Source: Anaerofustis butyriciformans | GTDB taxonomy: Bacteria > Bacillota > Clostridia > Eubacteriales > Anaerofustaceae | Direction of reading: 5' to 3' | DNA: 64,000 bases | NCBI RefSeq assembly: GCF_036289385.1 | Contig: NZ_JAYFFH010000003.1 | Coordinates: 62,001-126,000 of the forward strand | Part shown: positions 24,208 through 32,648 of the stretch, in pieces | How the letters are laid out: each line of letters starts with the position of its first letter | Numbering within the stretch: the first letter of the stretch is position 1 | Notes under the pieces: model-generated | Database searches by the model: none | What the model was told of the DNA's origin: nothing | Seen by the model: the letters and a program-made list of their open reading frames with translations, nothing else | Position numbers and translations under genes: made by a program

Positions 24208-25026
24208 TTAGTATAAGTTAAGTTTTGATGAAGAAGGATTTAGTGTTTTTAGACCACCATCAATATAAATTGTTTGTCCTGTAAGATAATCTGACAAATC
24301 AGTTGCTAAAAATTCAATAACTTTTGCACAGTCTTCTGTATTGCCAAGTCTGCCCATAGGAACTTTTTCTGTAAGTTCACTAAATTGTTCTTCAAAATGA
24401 GCATCCCATTTTACTGTGTGGATATATCCTGGAGCAACTGCATTTACATTTACTTCATATGGAGCAAGTTCTAATGCAAATGTTCTTGTTAATGAGTCAA
24501 CGCCTGCTTTACCTGCAGAGTAATGTGCTTGCGTAATGAATAGAGGTACAGAGCCTCCAACGGAAGAAATATTAATTATTTTACCACTTTTTTGTTTTTT
24601 CATTTGTTTTCCAACATATTTGCAGAAAATAAATGTTGAAAGTAAATTTATATGTAGAGCATGAACAAATTTATCTGTATCCATTTCAGTAGCAAGAGCA
24701 GGGCCAGCTCCGCCTGTTCCACCAACATTATTAATTAGAATATCAATATGTCCAAATTCTTTTATTACTTCGTCTACAACCGTTTTACCAAATTTATCAT
24801 CGGTTGCATCTCCTTCAAAAGCCATTGATTTTCTTCCAAGAACTTCAATTTCTTCTTTTACTGTTGGTGCAAGTACATCTTTTTCTTTAAATTTTGTAGC
24901 TTTTAAATCTAAATCTGTAATAACAACATCTGCACCAAGTCTGGCAAGTCTAAGAGCATATTCTCTCCCTATGCCTCTTGCGGCTCCTGTAATTAAAGCG
25001 ACTTTTCCTAAAAGTTTTTCTTCCAT
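24208..25026 (-). CDS. Short-chain dehydrogenase/reductase
   Basis: This 272-residue SDR has the TGAARGIG cofactor loop (13-20), NNVG at 99-102 and the catalytic S155, Y169 and K173. D38 after the second strand favours NAD. It has a longer insert after the second strand than the other SDRs here (DLDLKATKFKEKD). It is encoded 27 bases after the 25054 SDR on the same strand, so the two are probably one transcript. The proximity to EIIB genes suggests oxidation or reduction of a polyol or sugar intermediate; the substrate is not known. Confidence 0.85.
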   Translation of the reverse strand: MEEKLLGKVALITGAARGIGREYALRLARLGADVVITDLDLKATKFKEKDVLAPTVKEEIEVLGRKSMAFEGDATDDKFGKTVVDEVIKEFGHIDILINNVGGTGGAGPALATEMDTDKFVHALHINLLSTFIFCKYVGKQMKKQKSGKIINISSVGGSVPLFITQAHYSAGKAGVDSLTRTFALELAPYEVNVNAVAPGYIHTVKWDAHFEEQFSELTEKVPMGRLGNTEDCAKVIEFLATDLSDYLTGQTIYIDGGLKTLNPSSSKLNLY

Positions 25027-25053
25027 TTTATTATTCTCCTTAATTTTATAATT

Positions 25054-25806
25054 TTATCTTATTGTTCTTCCACCATCTACGTGGATTTTTTGACCTGTTA
25101 CATAACTTGACATATCACTTGCAAAGAACAGAACAGCTTGAGCTGTTTCTTTCGGATCTCCAAAACGTCTTAGTGGTATTTCTTTTGTTACTCTGTTTCT
25201 CTTTTCTTCATCAAAGAATTCTTTTACCATGTTTGTTTCTGTAGGGCCTGGAGCAACTATGTTACATCTTATACCGTTTACTCCATGATTTTGTGCGATT
25301 GAGCGCATTAAAAGTTCTACTGCAGCTTTACTCATTGCATATGGACCGTTTCCGCTGCTTGGTTGTGCAACCGCAGAAGATGATATGCTTACAATGCTTC
25401 CTCCTGTTCCTTGTTCTTCCATTTGTTTTAAAGTAAGTGTTGTCATATAATATGTTCCATCTATGTTTGTTTTCATTACTTTATGATATTCTTCATCCGT
25501 TATATCAAGGATATTACCTTTTGAAAGTCCCATTCCTGAGTTATTAACTAAAATGTCAATATGTCCAAAAGCATCAAGAGTTTCTTTTATAATTTTTTTG
25601 CAATCATCGTAATTAGAAATATCTGCTTTTACTGTTATTGCTTTTGAACCCATTTGTTCAATTTCTTTTTTTACTTCATTGGCTTCTTTTTCGCTTGATC
25701 TGTAATTTATTACAACAGATGCATGGTTTTTGCCAAATAATTTTGCAACTTCTTTTCCTATGCCTGTTCCAGCGCCTGTCACTATTGCAACTTTGTTTGT
25801 TAACAT
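25054..25806 (-). CDS. Short-chain dehydrogenase/reductase
   Basis: This 250-residue SDR resembles FabG/glucose-dehydrogenase-type enzymes: TGAGTGIG (10-17), NNSG at 88-91, catalytic S143, Y156 and K160. R36 and the NYRSSE sequence after the second strand resemble NADP-preferring members. It is the first gene of a two-SDR minus-strand unit. No lipid-synthesis genes lie nearby, so a role in sugar or polyol metabolism is more likely than fatty-acid synthesis, though this is inferred from context. Confidence 0.85.
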   Translation of the reverse strand: MLTNKVAIVTGAGTGIGKEVAKLFGKNHASVVINYRSSEKEANEVKKEIEQMGSKAITVKADISNYDDCKKIIKETLDAFGHIDILVNNSGMGLSKGNILDITDEEYHKVMKTNIDGTYYMTTLTLKQMEEQGTGGSIVSISSSAVAQPSSGNGPYAMSKAAVELLMRSIAQNHGVNGIRCNIVAPGPTETNMVKEFFDEEKRNRVTKEIPLRRFGDPKETAQAVLFFASDMSSYVTGQKIHVDGGRTIR

Positions 25807-25960
25807 TTTAAATCTCCTTTTTTATTTGCATTTATTTTTGTTTTAAATTCTATTAAAACAATGTTATCTTTATTATATGATATCACATTATAAATAAAAG
25901 TGTCAATAAACATAATTATCTTTTCTTAAAATTCACAAATGGTAATTCTCTTTAAACAAA

Positions 25961-25986
25961 AAAGAACAGATAAAAATCTGTTCTTT
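25961..25986 (-). terminator. Terminator of the EIIB gene at 26088
   Basis: AAAGAACAGAT and ATCTGTTCTTT stem; on the minus strand it is followed by a T-rich run. Confidence 0.75.
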
Positions 25987-26087
25987 ATGTAAAGTACTAT
26001 TTCATTCGGTCTAATAGAATTGTGTTTCGTTCTTTAAGATAAATCTTTTAACAATAAATACTTAAAAATAAAATGTAATTAAATTAA

Positions 26088-26372
26088 TTATTTAACAGCG
26101 TTAATTAAATCTTCTTTGAATTGATTTAAACCAACACCTGTAAGTAGGCATCTACCGTTTAAAAGAACTGTATCACCGATATCTCCAGGAATATCTGTTG
26201 TACCAACGATTACGTCTGGTTTAATAACTTTTACTTTTGAAGCAGCTTCAGCAGCTTTACATTGAACTGTTTTTACTTGAATACCAGCTTCTTTACAAAT
26301 TCCTTCACATTTTTTTGCAGCTACTGTAGATGTAGCAATACCTGTTCCACATGCAACTAAAATAGTTTTCAT
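26088..26372 (-). CDS. PTS galactitol-type EIIB component, second copy
   Basis: This 94-residue EIIB is very similar to the 20481 product: MKTILVACGTGIATSTVAAKK with active-site C8, then VKTVQCKAAEAASK and a matching C-terminal helix. It should be fully active in phosphotransfer. No EIIC or EIIA accompanies it, so it may feed the single EIIC at 20852 or one elsewhere. It has a GGAGG ribosome binding site and lies 119 bases downstream of the 26492 EIIB. Confidence 0.88.
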   Translation of the reverse strand: MKTILVACGTGIATSTVAAKKCEGICKEAGIQVKTVQCKAAEAASKVKVIKPDVIVGTTDIPGDIGDTVLLNGRCLLTGVGLNQFKEDLINAVK

Positions 26373-26469
26373 ATAATAAAATCCTCCATTAATTAAATAA
26401 ATAATAAAATCCTATTATTTACCAAAATATGTACTTTTAAAAAGATTTATTTAAAGCAACTTTTATTAC

Positions 26470-26486
26470 AAACGGTTATTCCGTTT
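26470..26486 (-). terminator. Weak hairpin after the EIIB gene at 26492
   Basis: AAACGG and CCGTTT form a short stem with a TTATT loop immediately past the stop codon. The minus-strand T-run is poor, so read-through into 26088 is likely. Confidence 0.35.
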
Positions 26487-26491
26487 TGTAC

Positions 26492-26797
26492 TTAATTTGA
26501 ATTTGAACTTAACAGCTTGACAATAACGGAAAATAATTCTTTTTTAAATTCTGCGACCCCATTTTGTGTAATTAATGATTTTCCGTTTATGACAGGTATA
26601 TTAAATTCTTCGTTTAATTCAGCGGTTGTAACGATTATATTGGGATCAATCATTTTTGCTCTTGCTTTGGCATCGCTGACTTTGCATTGATAAGTTTCAA
26701 TATCAATATTTTCTTCTTTGCAAATTGATTTAAGCTTTTCTGATGCTAAAGTTGATGTTGCGACACCACTTCCGCATATAACAAGTATAGTAATCAT
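26492..26797 (-). CDS. PTS galactitol-type EIIB component, third copy
   Basis: This 101-residue EIIB keeps the active-site cysteine C8 in VICGSGVATST but is otherwise divergent from the other two: IETYQCKVSDAKARAK in the middle, an INGKSLIT strand, and a 7-residue serine-asparagine tail. It is probably functional with a different partner or substrate preference. Its upstream region has a TATAAT -10 on the minus strand (26831-26836), and further out the candidate operator TGTTACATTTGTCA. The gene and the 26088 EIIB are in the same direction and may be one transcript. Confidence 0.85.
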   Translation of the reverse strand: MITILVICGSGVATSTLASEKLKSICKEENIDIETYQCKVSDAKARAKMIDPNIIVTTAELNEEFNIPVINGKSLITQNGVAEFKKELFSVIVKLLSSNSN

Positions 26798-27112
26798 AAT
26801 TATCCTTTCACGTTACTTTTGCACAACACTATTATAACATAAATATAAATAATTTAAACAATAAAATTGTGTTTTTTTTAAAAAAGTTCGATGCTGTTAC
26901 ATTTGTCATGCTTTAGAATTAATAACATTTTTTTATTAGAACTTTATATTTCTAAATAGCATTTTAATGTTTTATTTGTTTTTTTTCAATATATTTATAC
27001 AATAAATTTATAAAAAAATATATATTTTTTAAATGTTAAATTTTTATTAATAATTGTGTATAATATTGATGAAGAAAGTTATAAATGATAGAATTATAAA
27101 TTATATTATTGT
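26798..27112. other. Intergenic region between EIIB and tRNA-Arg(UCG)
   Basis: About 315 AT-rich bases. It holds the minus-strand -10 TATAAT at 26831-26836 and the candidate operator at 26893-26908. The right half has no feature I can support beyond the tRNA promoter that must lie there. Confidence 0.5.
26893..26908 (-). promoter_or_regulatory. Candidate operator, GCTGTTACATTTGTCA (plus strand)
   Basis: The 14-base core TGTTACATTTGTCA is identical to that of the SDR promoter site (18949-18962) except for one base. Confidence 0.45.
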
Positions 27113-27187
27113 GCGCCTGTAGCTTAATGGATAGAGCAAGCGGCTTCGGCCCGCTTAGTGGGGGTTCGACTCCTCTCAGGCGTACCA
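27113..27187 (+). tRNA. tRNA-Arg (anticodon UCG)
   Basis: The 75-base gene folds as a cloverleaf: acceptor GCGCCTG / CAGGCGT (terminal G-U), anticodon stem AGCGG / CCGCT around CTTCGGC giving anticodon TCG, T-loop GTTCGACTC with some G-U pairs in the stem, discriminator A and encoded CCA. It decodes CGA/CGG-type arginine codons. Confidence 0.93.
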
Positions 27188-27203
27188 CTTGGAGAATGTA
27201 AGC

Positions 27204-28037
27204 ATGGAGAGGGAAAAAAAGAGAAGAATATTATTTTTAATTCTATTTTATATTTTTATAATGTTTGTTTTTGTTCTTTTGCTTGGAGGTAATATAAAAT
27301 ACAATCCAACAATAAGATATTCTGTTAAATCTTTGTTTGCCGGACTTGATTATGAAAAATTGGTTTTACATAATAATTATGATGCACAGATAGATTCCCC
27401 TTTTTTAACAAAAGAAGATTTGAATAAAATGGATTTATCGAATGTAGATAATTTGATGATAGTAGCTCATCCTGATGATGAAACATTATGGTCAGCCATG
27501 GAGCTTATAAAGGAAGATTACTTGGTATTATGTATTACAAATGGTAAAGAAACCGGAAATATTAGGTATAATGAACTAACTGATGTAATGAAAAAAACAA
27601 ATGATAAATATATAGTACTTTCTTATCCTGATGCATATAAATTTAGGAGAGTTGACTGGAAAAAAGTCGGAGTAATGGATTATATAACAAAGGATATTGA
27701 AACTGTTTTGTTATATAAAAATTGGAATAAGGTTGTAACGCATAATCCTGAAGGTGAATATGGACATATTCATCATATATACGTTAATAATATTACTACC
27801 GGATTATATAATAAATATATAAATAAAGATACATTGTTTTACTTTACAAAATATTATGATAAGGGAGAACTTTTTAGGGTTGACAATTATCTTTCTCCAT
27901 TAACTCAACAACAGGTTGAAGAAAAGATGGATCTTTTAGATTTATATAAATCTCAACCCGGAGCTTTTGTAAAATATGGACAGATGATTAAGTACGAAAA
28001 GATAGTAAATGCTAAGGATTTTGAAAGCAGTATATAA
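27204..28037 (+). CDS. Membrane-anchored PIG-L/LmbE-family deacetylase
   Basis: The start is the ATG at 27204, with GGAG 9 bases upstream; it begins only 17 bases after the tRNA. The 277-residue product has an N-terminal membrane anchor (about residues 9-28) and then a PIG-L domain. The zinc motif AHPDDE is present near residue 84, and a second His cluster EYGHIHH lies near residue 185. Family members remove N-acetyl groups from amino sugars or conjugates. Facing outside the cell it could act on envelope glycans, an inference. The substrate is unknown. Confidence 0.83.
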   Translation: MEREKKRRILFLILFYIFIMFVFVLLLGGNIKYNPTIRYSVKSLFAGLDYEKLVLHNNYDAQIDSPFLTKEDLNKMDLSNVDNLMIVAHPDDETLWSAMELIKEDYLVLCITNGKETGNIRYNELTDVMKKTNDKYIVLSYPDAYKFRRVDWKKVGVMDYITKDIETVLLYKNWNKVVTHNPEGEYGHIHHIYVNNITTGLYNKYINKDTLFYFTKYYDKGELFRVDNYLSPLTQQQVEEKMDLLDLYKSQPGAFVKYGQMIKYEKIVNAKDFESSI

Positions 28038-28038
28038 C

Positions 28039-28066
28039 TTGTAATTAGATAGTTTTATGTTATAAT
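28039..28066 (+). promoter_or_regulatory. Promoter of the small membrane peptide and DUF975-like gene
   Basis: -35 TTGTAA (28039-28044), 16-base spacer, perfect -10 TATAAT (28061-28066). Confidence 0.6.
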
Positions 28067-28099
28067 TATATCAAATTATTTTTGTTTTGGAGGATTATT

Positions 28100-28180
28100 A
28101 TGAACGCAAAAAAAGCTTTGGTTATTGTTGAGGGATTGGTTGTTGTAGCATTATTAATTTGGGTTTTATTTTTTAAATAA
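28100..28180 (+). CDS. 26-residue single-span membrane peptide
   Basis: This short reading frame starts at ATG 28100 with a GGAGG ribosome binding site 6 bases upstream and its own promoter. It encodes a short basic N-terminus (MNAKK), one hydrophobic span of about 20 residues interrupted by a single Glu (VIVEG), and a final Lys. The layout is that of a genuine small membrane protein, perhaps a regulator of a membrane complex. The DUF975-like gene starts 24 bases later and is probably co-transcribed. Confidence 0.6.
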   Translation: MNAKKALVIVEGLVVVALLIWVLFFK

Positions 28181-28204
28181 TATTATTTATTAAAGGGGAT
28201 ATCT

Positions 28205-29299
28205 ATGAATAATTTTATTAATCGTGCAGTAATTAGAGATAGAGCCAAGGAATTACTTAAAGGAAAATTCTGGTATATTATAGGTTCATTTTTCCTTGTT
28301 TATTTAGTGCAAGTAGCATTTTCTGTTTTAGGCGGGTTTATTGCAGACGAGTCTTTTATTTTAAGTATTGCAATATCTATTATAAATTTATATGTTTCTG
28401 CAGCATTTACAATAGGTTTATTTAGGCTTATTTTTGAATTGGATGATGGAAAAGAATTTAACATTACAAATCTTTTCTTATATTTTACAAGGTTTAAAGA
28501 ATGTTTAATTCCTGCATTAATTGAGCTTATTTTTGTATTAGTCTGTGTTATATTATATGTTATTTTTGCTATGATATTTTTAGCAGGGGATATATATTCA
28601 TTAATGTATGCTTATCCATATGTTTCAGATAATATGCTATACAGTGTTCTTGCATCAATGATGCCTAAAATGTTCCTTTTTACAATTATATTAGGAATTA
28701 TATTCTCTTTCTTAAATGTAATTCCTTTAAGTGGATATGCAATTTCTGCAAAAGGTGATAATCGACTTTTAAATAATTTGTTTTCAAATTCATTTAAAAT
28801 TGGTTTAAATAACATAAAAGATTATATATTTATGTTACTATATTTCTTTGCTTTAGGGATTGTCTTTTTTATTTTATACCTCATATTCTATATGATAATA
28901 GGTTTTATTGCTTTTATATTATGGCCTGTAGGTCTTATTTTAATCTTAGCTTTATTATTTGGTGCATTTGTGTTTTTTGTTTGGAGTGAAATGTCTTTTG
29001 CATTATTATGTAAGAAATTTATTGAAAAAGAAATATACTTAAAATATGAACAATATGGCAGTTACTCTAATAACAATTTTAATTATGGTAATCAATATAA
29101 TAATTATACAAACGATACAAATGTTTATAATGAAAATAATAAAGATAGTATATACTATGAAACCAATAATGATGGAAACAAAACAACTGAAGATAATATC
29201 GTTGATGTAGATAAAAATAATAATATTGATACAAGTCTTGAAAAAGGTGAGTTTGATATTGAAGCTTTAAAAAAGCAACAAGAAAATAAAGAAATGTAA
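28205..29299 (+). CDS. DUF975-like polytopic membrane protein
   Basis: This 364-residue protein begins NRAVIRDRAKELLKGKFW, the amphipathic opening typical of DUF975 proteins, and has about six membrane segments up to residue ~265. The last ~85 residues are hydrophilic and rich in Asn, Tyr and acidic residues, without a recognised fold. Function of the family is not known. Ribosome binding site AAAGGGG. Confidence 0.72.
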   Translation: MNNFINRAVIRDRAKELLKGKFWYIIGSFFLVYLVQVAFSVLGGFIADESFILSIAISIINLYVSAAFTIGLFRLIFELDDGKEFNITNLFLYFTRFKECLIPALIELIFVLVCVILYVIFAMIFLAGDIYSLMYAYPYVSDNMLYSVLASMMPKMFLFTIILGIIFSFLNVIPLSGYAISAKGDNRLLNNLFSNSFKIGLNNIKDYIFMLLYFFALGIVFFILYLIFYMIIGFIAFILWPVGLILILALLFGAFVFFVWSEMSFALLCKKFIEKEIYLKYEQYGSYSNNNFNYGNQYNNYTNDTNVYNENNKDSIYYETNNDGNKTTEDNIVDVDKNNNIDTSLEKGEFDIEALKKQQENKEM

Positions 29300-29326
29300 A
29301 AAGAACGAGAAATCGTTCTTTTTTTT
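29298..29326 (+). terminator. Terminator of the DUF975-like gene
   Basis: AAAAAGAACGA / TCGTTCTTTTT stem with a GAAA tetraloop and T-run. Confidence 0.9.
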
Positions 29327-29546
29327 ATGAAAAATCTAAATACAATCATATAAATTTAAGGATAATTTAAGATTGATAAAGTAAAATATTAAATGTATAA
29401 TTATAAATAAAATTTTATAAAAATTATTTGTTTTGTTAGCTTTTTTGGATTTATAAGGATATAACTATTTAAAATGATTTTATAAATATAAATAGATTAA
29501 ATTTTCTGAATTTTTACTTATTTATGTTTCCCATATAGATAAAATA

Positions 29547-29555
29547 TGATATAAT
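29547..29555 (+). promoter_or_regulatory. Extended -10 promoter of the histidine operon
   Basis: TGATATAAT lies 40 bases before hisZ; the -35 is poor. The 270 bases upstream of it show no T-box core or attenuator hairpin that I can recognise. Confidence 0.55.
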
Positions 29556-29595
29556 GAATTAATTATACTTAACTTGTAAGCTGGGGGAGGTTTAT

Positions 29596-30732
29596 ATGTT
29601 ACAAAAAGAAGACAATACTCAAAAAAAATATGCATTTATGAAAGATACTTTAAGTATGCTATATAAAAAATATGGTTATGAACAAATAACAATACCAATG
29701 TTTATGCCTTATGATTTATATAAAAAATATGATATTAGTCATAGCAATGAACAATTAAAATTAATTGATGGGGAAGGTAATATTCTTGTAATAAGACCAG
29801 ATGCAACCTTTCATGTTTTAAAAACTGTTGCTAATATGAAAAATAAAGAAAGCGAAAAATATTTTTACGAATCAAAAGTATTTAGAAATAAATTTAAAGA
29901 TTATACTTTAGATGAAATTAACCAAACAGGAGTTGAATGTTTCTTAAAAGAAAGTGACTTAGTAGACAGTGACATTATTGCACTTGCTCTTAATAGTGTT
30001 TTTGCTCTTGGAATTGAAGATATAAGACTTGATTTATCTCATGCAGATTTTGTTTACGGACTTATAGAAGAAATACATGAAATAAAAAAAGAAGAGGTAG
30101 AAACTGTTCATAAATACATAGAACAAAAAAACAGTGCAGACTTAATAAGCTTTTTGGACGGAAGAAATATAGATAAAAAATATCTAGATAAACTTATTGA
30201 TATATGTATGCTTTTTGGTGACTTTGAAGATGTAATGAATAAAGCAAGAGACATAGCCGTTAATGATAAAATGAATAATGCTCTTGATAAAATTGAAGGC
30301 GTTTATGAACTTTTAAAAATTCATGGTCTTGATAAGTTTGTTTACTTAGATTTAGGTTTTACAAACGCAATGCATTATTATAGTGGAATAATGTTTAAGA
30401 TTTATTCTATTGATGCCGGAGGAGAAATCATTACAGGGGGAAGATATGATAGACTTGCAAAAAAATTCGCAGGTAGACAAGGTGCATGTGGATTTAGTCA
30501 AAACTTAGATTTAACTTCTCAAATACTTAAAGAAGATACAAAATTCTTCGGGGTAGATTATGTAGTTCATTGTTTGGAAAGCGATAGTAAAAAAGGTATT
30601 GAAGTTTCAAATAAATTAAGACAAAAAGGCTATAATGTTTCAATGGTAGCAGATAAGAGTTTTAAGGTTGTAGCAAAAGAAAATAATAAAACCTTAAAAG
30701 AAAATGAATTATTAGATATTTTAGGAGAGTAA
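29596..30732 (+). CDS. hisZ: ATP phosphoribosyltransferase regulatory subunit
   Basis: This 378-residue protein is a histidyl-tRNA-synthetase-like paralogue that binds short-form HisG and makes it histidine-sensitive. It retains class II synthetase landmarks such as YGYEQITIPMFMPYD at the N-terminus, VIRPDAT, and the GGRYDRLAKKF motif near residue 283, but lacks the C-terminal anticodon domain of true HisRS. The GGGGGAGG ribosome binding site is strong. It is first in the nine-gene his operon, one base from hisG. Confidence 0.93.
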   Translation: MLQKEDNTQKKYAFMKDTLSMLYKKYGYEQITIPMFMPYDLYKKYDISHSNEQLKLIDGEGNILVIRPDATFHVLKTVANMKNKESEKYFYESKVFRNKFKDYTLDEINQTGVECFLKESDLVDSDIIALALNSVFALGIEDIRLDLSHADFVYGLIEEIHEIKKEEVETVHKYIEQKNSADLISFLDGRNIDKKYLDKLIDICMLFGDFEDVMNKARDIAVNDKMNNALDKIEGVYELLKIHGLDKFVYLDLGFTNAMHYYSGIMFKIYSIDAGGEIITGGRYDRLAKKFAGRQGACGFSQNLDLTSQILKEDTKFFGVDYVVHCLESDSKKGIEVSNKLRQKGYNVSMVADKSFKVVAKENNKTLKENELLDILGE

Positions 30733-30733
30733 T

Positions 30734-31360
30734 ATGATAAAAATAGCAGTTGCAAAAGGAAGAGTAGCAAAACAAGCCATAAAGTTGTTTAATGAATTCG
30801 GTATTACTTTTTCCGAATTTGATTTGAATAGAAAACTTATTTTAAACAGCGATGATAACAGTGTACAAATGGTTCTTGTAAAACCAAGTGATACTCCTAT
30901 ATATGTAGAAAGCGGAGTATGTGATTGTGGTATTGTAGGTAAGGATATACTTCTTGAAGATAATCCTGATGTATATAGATTGTTCCCTTTAAATATTGGA
31001 AAATGTAAAATGTGTGTTGCAGGATTTAAAGGTACAGATGTAAAGAATATGAAGCAAATTGTTGCTGCTTCAAAATTTGTAAATATTGCAAAAGAATATT
31101 TTGACAAACTTGGAATAAAAGCAAAAATTATAAAAATAAACGGTTCCGTTGAGCTTGCACCACTTCTTAAAATGTCAGATGTAATAGTTGATATTGTTGA
31201 AAGCGGGGTTACTTTAAAAGAAAACGGACTTTGTGTATTGGAAGAAATTTTTGATATATATTCTGTTTTTATCGTAAATAAAGCAAGTTTAAAAATGAAA
31301 CATTCTTCATTAAAACCATTTATAGAAAACTTAAAAGCAGCAAATGAAAGAATGGAGTAA
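30734..31360 (+). CDS. hisG: ATP phosphoribosyltransferase, short form
   Basis: This 208-residue protein catalyses the first step of histidine synthesis, joining ATP and PRPP. It is the short form without the C-terminal regulatory domain, as expected beside HisZ. The opening IKIAVAKGRVAK and the PRPP loop near ADIVESGVTLKENGL-type sequence (here VDIVESGVTLKENGL, about residues 154-168) are typical. It is one base after hisZ. Confidence 0.95.
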   Translation: MIKIAVAKGRVAKQAIKLFNEFGITFSEFDLNRKLILNSDDNSVQMVLVKPSDTPIYVESGVCDCGIVGKDILLEDNPDVYRLFPLNIGKCKMCVAGFKGTDVKNMKQIVAASKFVNIAKEYFDKLGIKAKIIKINGSVELAPLLKMSDVIVDIVESGVTLKENGLCVLEEIFDIYSVFIVNKASLKMKHSSLKPFIENLKAANERME

Positions 31361-31364
31361 AAAT

Positions 31365-32648
31365 ATGAAAATAATAGATTTAAAAAATAAAGAAAATTAT
31401 TTAGATATATTAAAAGAAATTTTACAAAGACATGGTAATAAGTTAAACGAAGTAGAAAAAATTGTTGAAAATATAATTAATGACGTAAAAGAAAATAAAG
31501 ATGAAGCTTTAAAAAGAATGATGAAAGACTTTGACCATGTTGAAGTTAAAAGTTTAAGAGTTGATAAAGAAGAAATAAAAAAAGCATATGAAAATGCAGA
31601 TGAATATTTTATTGAAGTATTAAAAGAAAGTAAAGAAAATATAGAAAAATATCATAAGAACCAAAAATATTCTCATTTTGATATGGATGAAGGAACAAAA
31701 AGACTAACTCAAAAAGTTACTCCTATCGAAAGAGTGGGATTATATATTCCAGGCGGGAAAAGTCCTTATCCTTCAACTGTTCTTATGAATTCGATACCTG
31801 CAAAAGTTGCTGGAGTAAAGGAAATTGCCCTTATTACTCCTCCTGATAAAGAAGGAAAAGTAAATCAAAATATTCTTGCTGCGGCTTATGTTTGCGGAGT
31901 TGATGAAATTTACTTATCAGGTGGTGCCGGAGCAATAGCGGCTCTTGCTTATGGAACAGAGAGCATAAAACCCGTATATAAAATTTGTGGTCCTGGAAAC
32001 TTATTTGTTGCAGAAGCAAAAAGAAAAGTTTATGGTGATGTAGATATAGATATGCTTGCCGGACCAAGCGAAGTTTTAGTGATTGCCGATGAAAATGCAA
32101 ATCCTGTTTATGTTGCTGCTGACTTATTATCTCAAGCAGAACATGACGAGAATGCGGCTTGTATTTTGGTTACTACAAGCGAAAAATTGGCAAAAGAAGT
32201 TGAAAAAGAAGTATACAGACAATTAAAAGAACTTACAAAAGAAGATATAGCTTCAAAAGCTGTTGAAAATTACGGAATGATATTCCTTGTTGAAGATATA
32301 GACAAAGCCTTTGCTGTTGCGAATGAAATAGCACCGGAACATTTGGAAATATCTCTTGAAAATCCTTTTGACTATATAGATAAAGTCCAAAATGCAGGAA
32401 GTGTATTTATGGGTGAATATACTCCTGAACCTGTGGGAGATTATTTTGCAGGCTCAAATCATACAATTCCTACATCAGGTAAAGCAAAGTTTTATTCCCC
32501 ATTATCAACTTATGATTTTATGAAAAGAACAAGTATAGTTTATTATTCAAGAGAAGAACTTATGAAGCATAAAGATAAAATCATTGCATTTGCAAACAAA
32601 GAGGGGCTTACTGCCCATGCAAAAGCTGTTGAAAGGAGATTTGAATAA
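31365..32648 (+). CDS. hisD: Histidinol dehydrogenase
   Basis: This 427-residue enzyme carries out the last two oxidations to L-histidine. Family landmarks include RVGLYIPGGKSPYPSTVLM near residue 117, AGPSEVLVIAD, and QAEHDENAACIL with zinc-binding and catalytic residues, and EIAPEHLEI. The ATG at 31365 is preferred; it has GGAG 7-10 bases upstream and does not overlap hisG, unlike an in-frame ATG at 31344. Confidence 0.95.
   Translation: MKIIDLKNKENYLDILKEILQRHGNKLNEVEKIVENIINDVKENKDEALKRMMKDFDHVEVKSLRVDKEEIKKAYENADEYFIEVLKESKENIEKYHKNQKYSHFDMDEGTKRLTQKVTPIERVGLYIPGGKSPYPSTVLMNSIPAKVAGVKEIALITPPDKEGKVNQNILAAAYVCGVDEIYLSGGAGAIAALAYGTESIKPVYKICGPGNLFVAEAKRKVYGDVDIDMLAGPSEVLVIADENANPVYVAADLLSQAEHDENAACILVTTSEKLAKEVEKEVYRQLKELTKEDIASKAVENYGMIFLVEDIDKAFAVANEIAPEHLEISLENPFDYIDKVQNAGSVFMGEYTPEPVGDYFAGSNHTIPTSGKAKFYSPLSTYDFMKRTSIVYYSREELMKHKDKIIAFANKEGLTAHAKAVERRFE

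Noticed and set aside
22330..27187. Genomic island between the two tRNA-Arg genes
   Set aside because: No integrase, no direct repeat of a tRNA 3' end and no base-composition step were found.
29300..29595. T-box or attenuator before the his operon
   Set aside because: No T-box core (AGGGTGG-type) or leader peptide with His codons was seen; only an extended -10 promoter.
30734..31360. hisG as a truncated gene
   Set aside because: 208 residues is the normal short form that works with HisZ.
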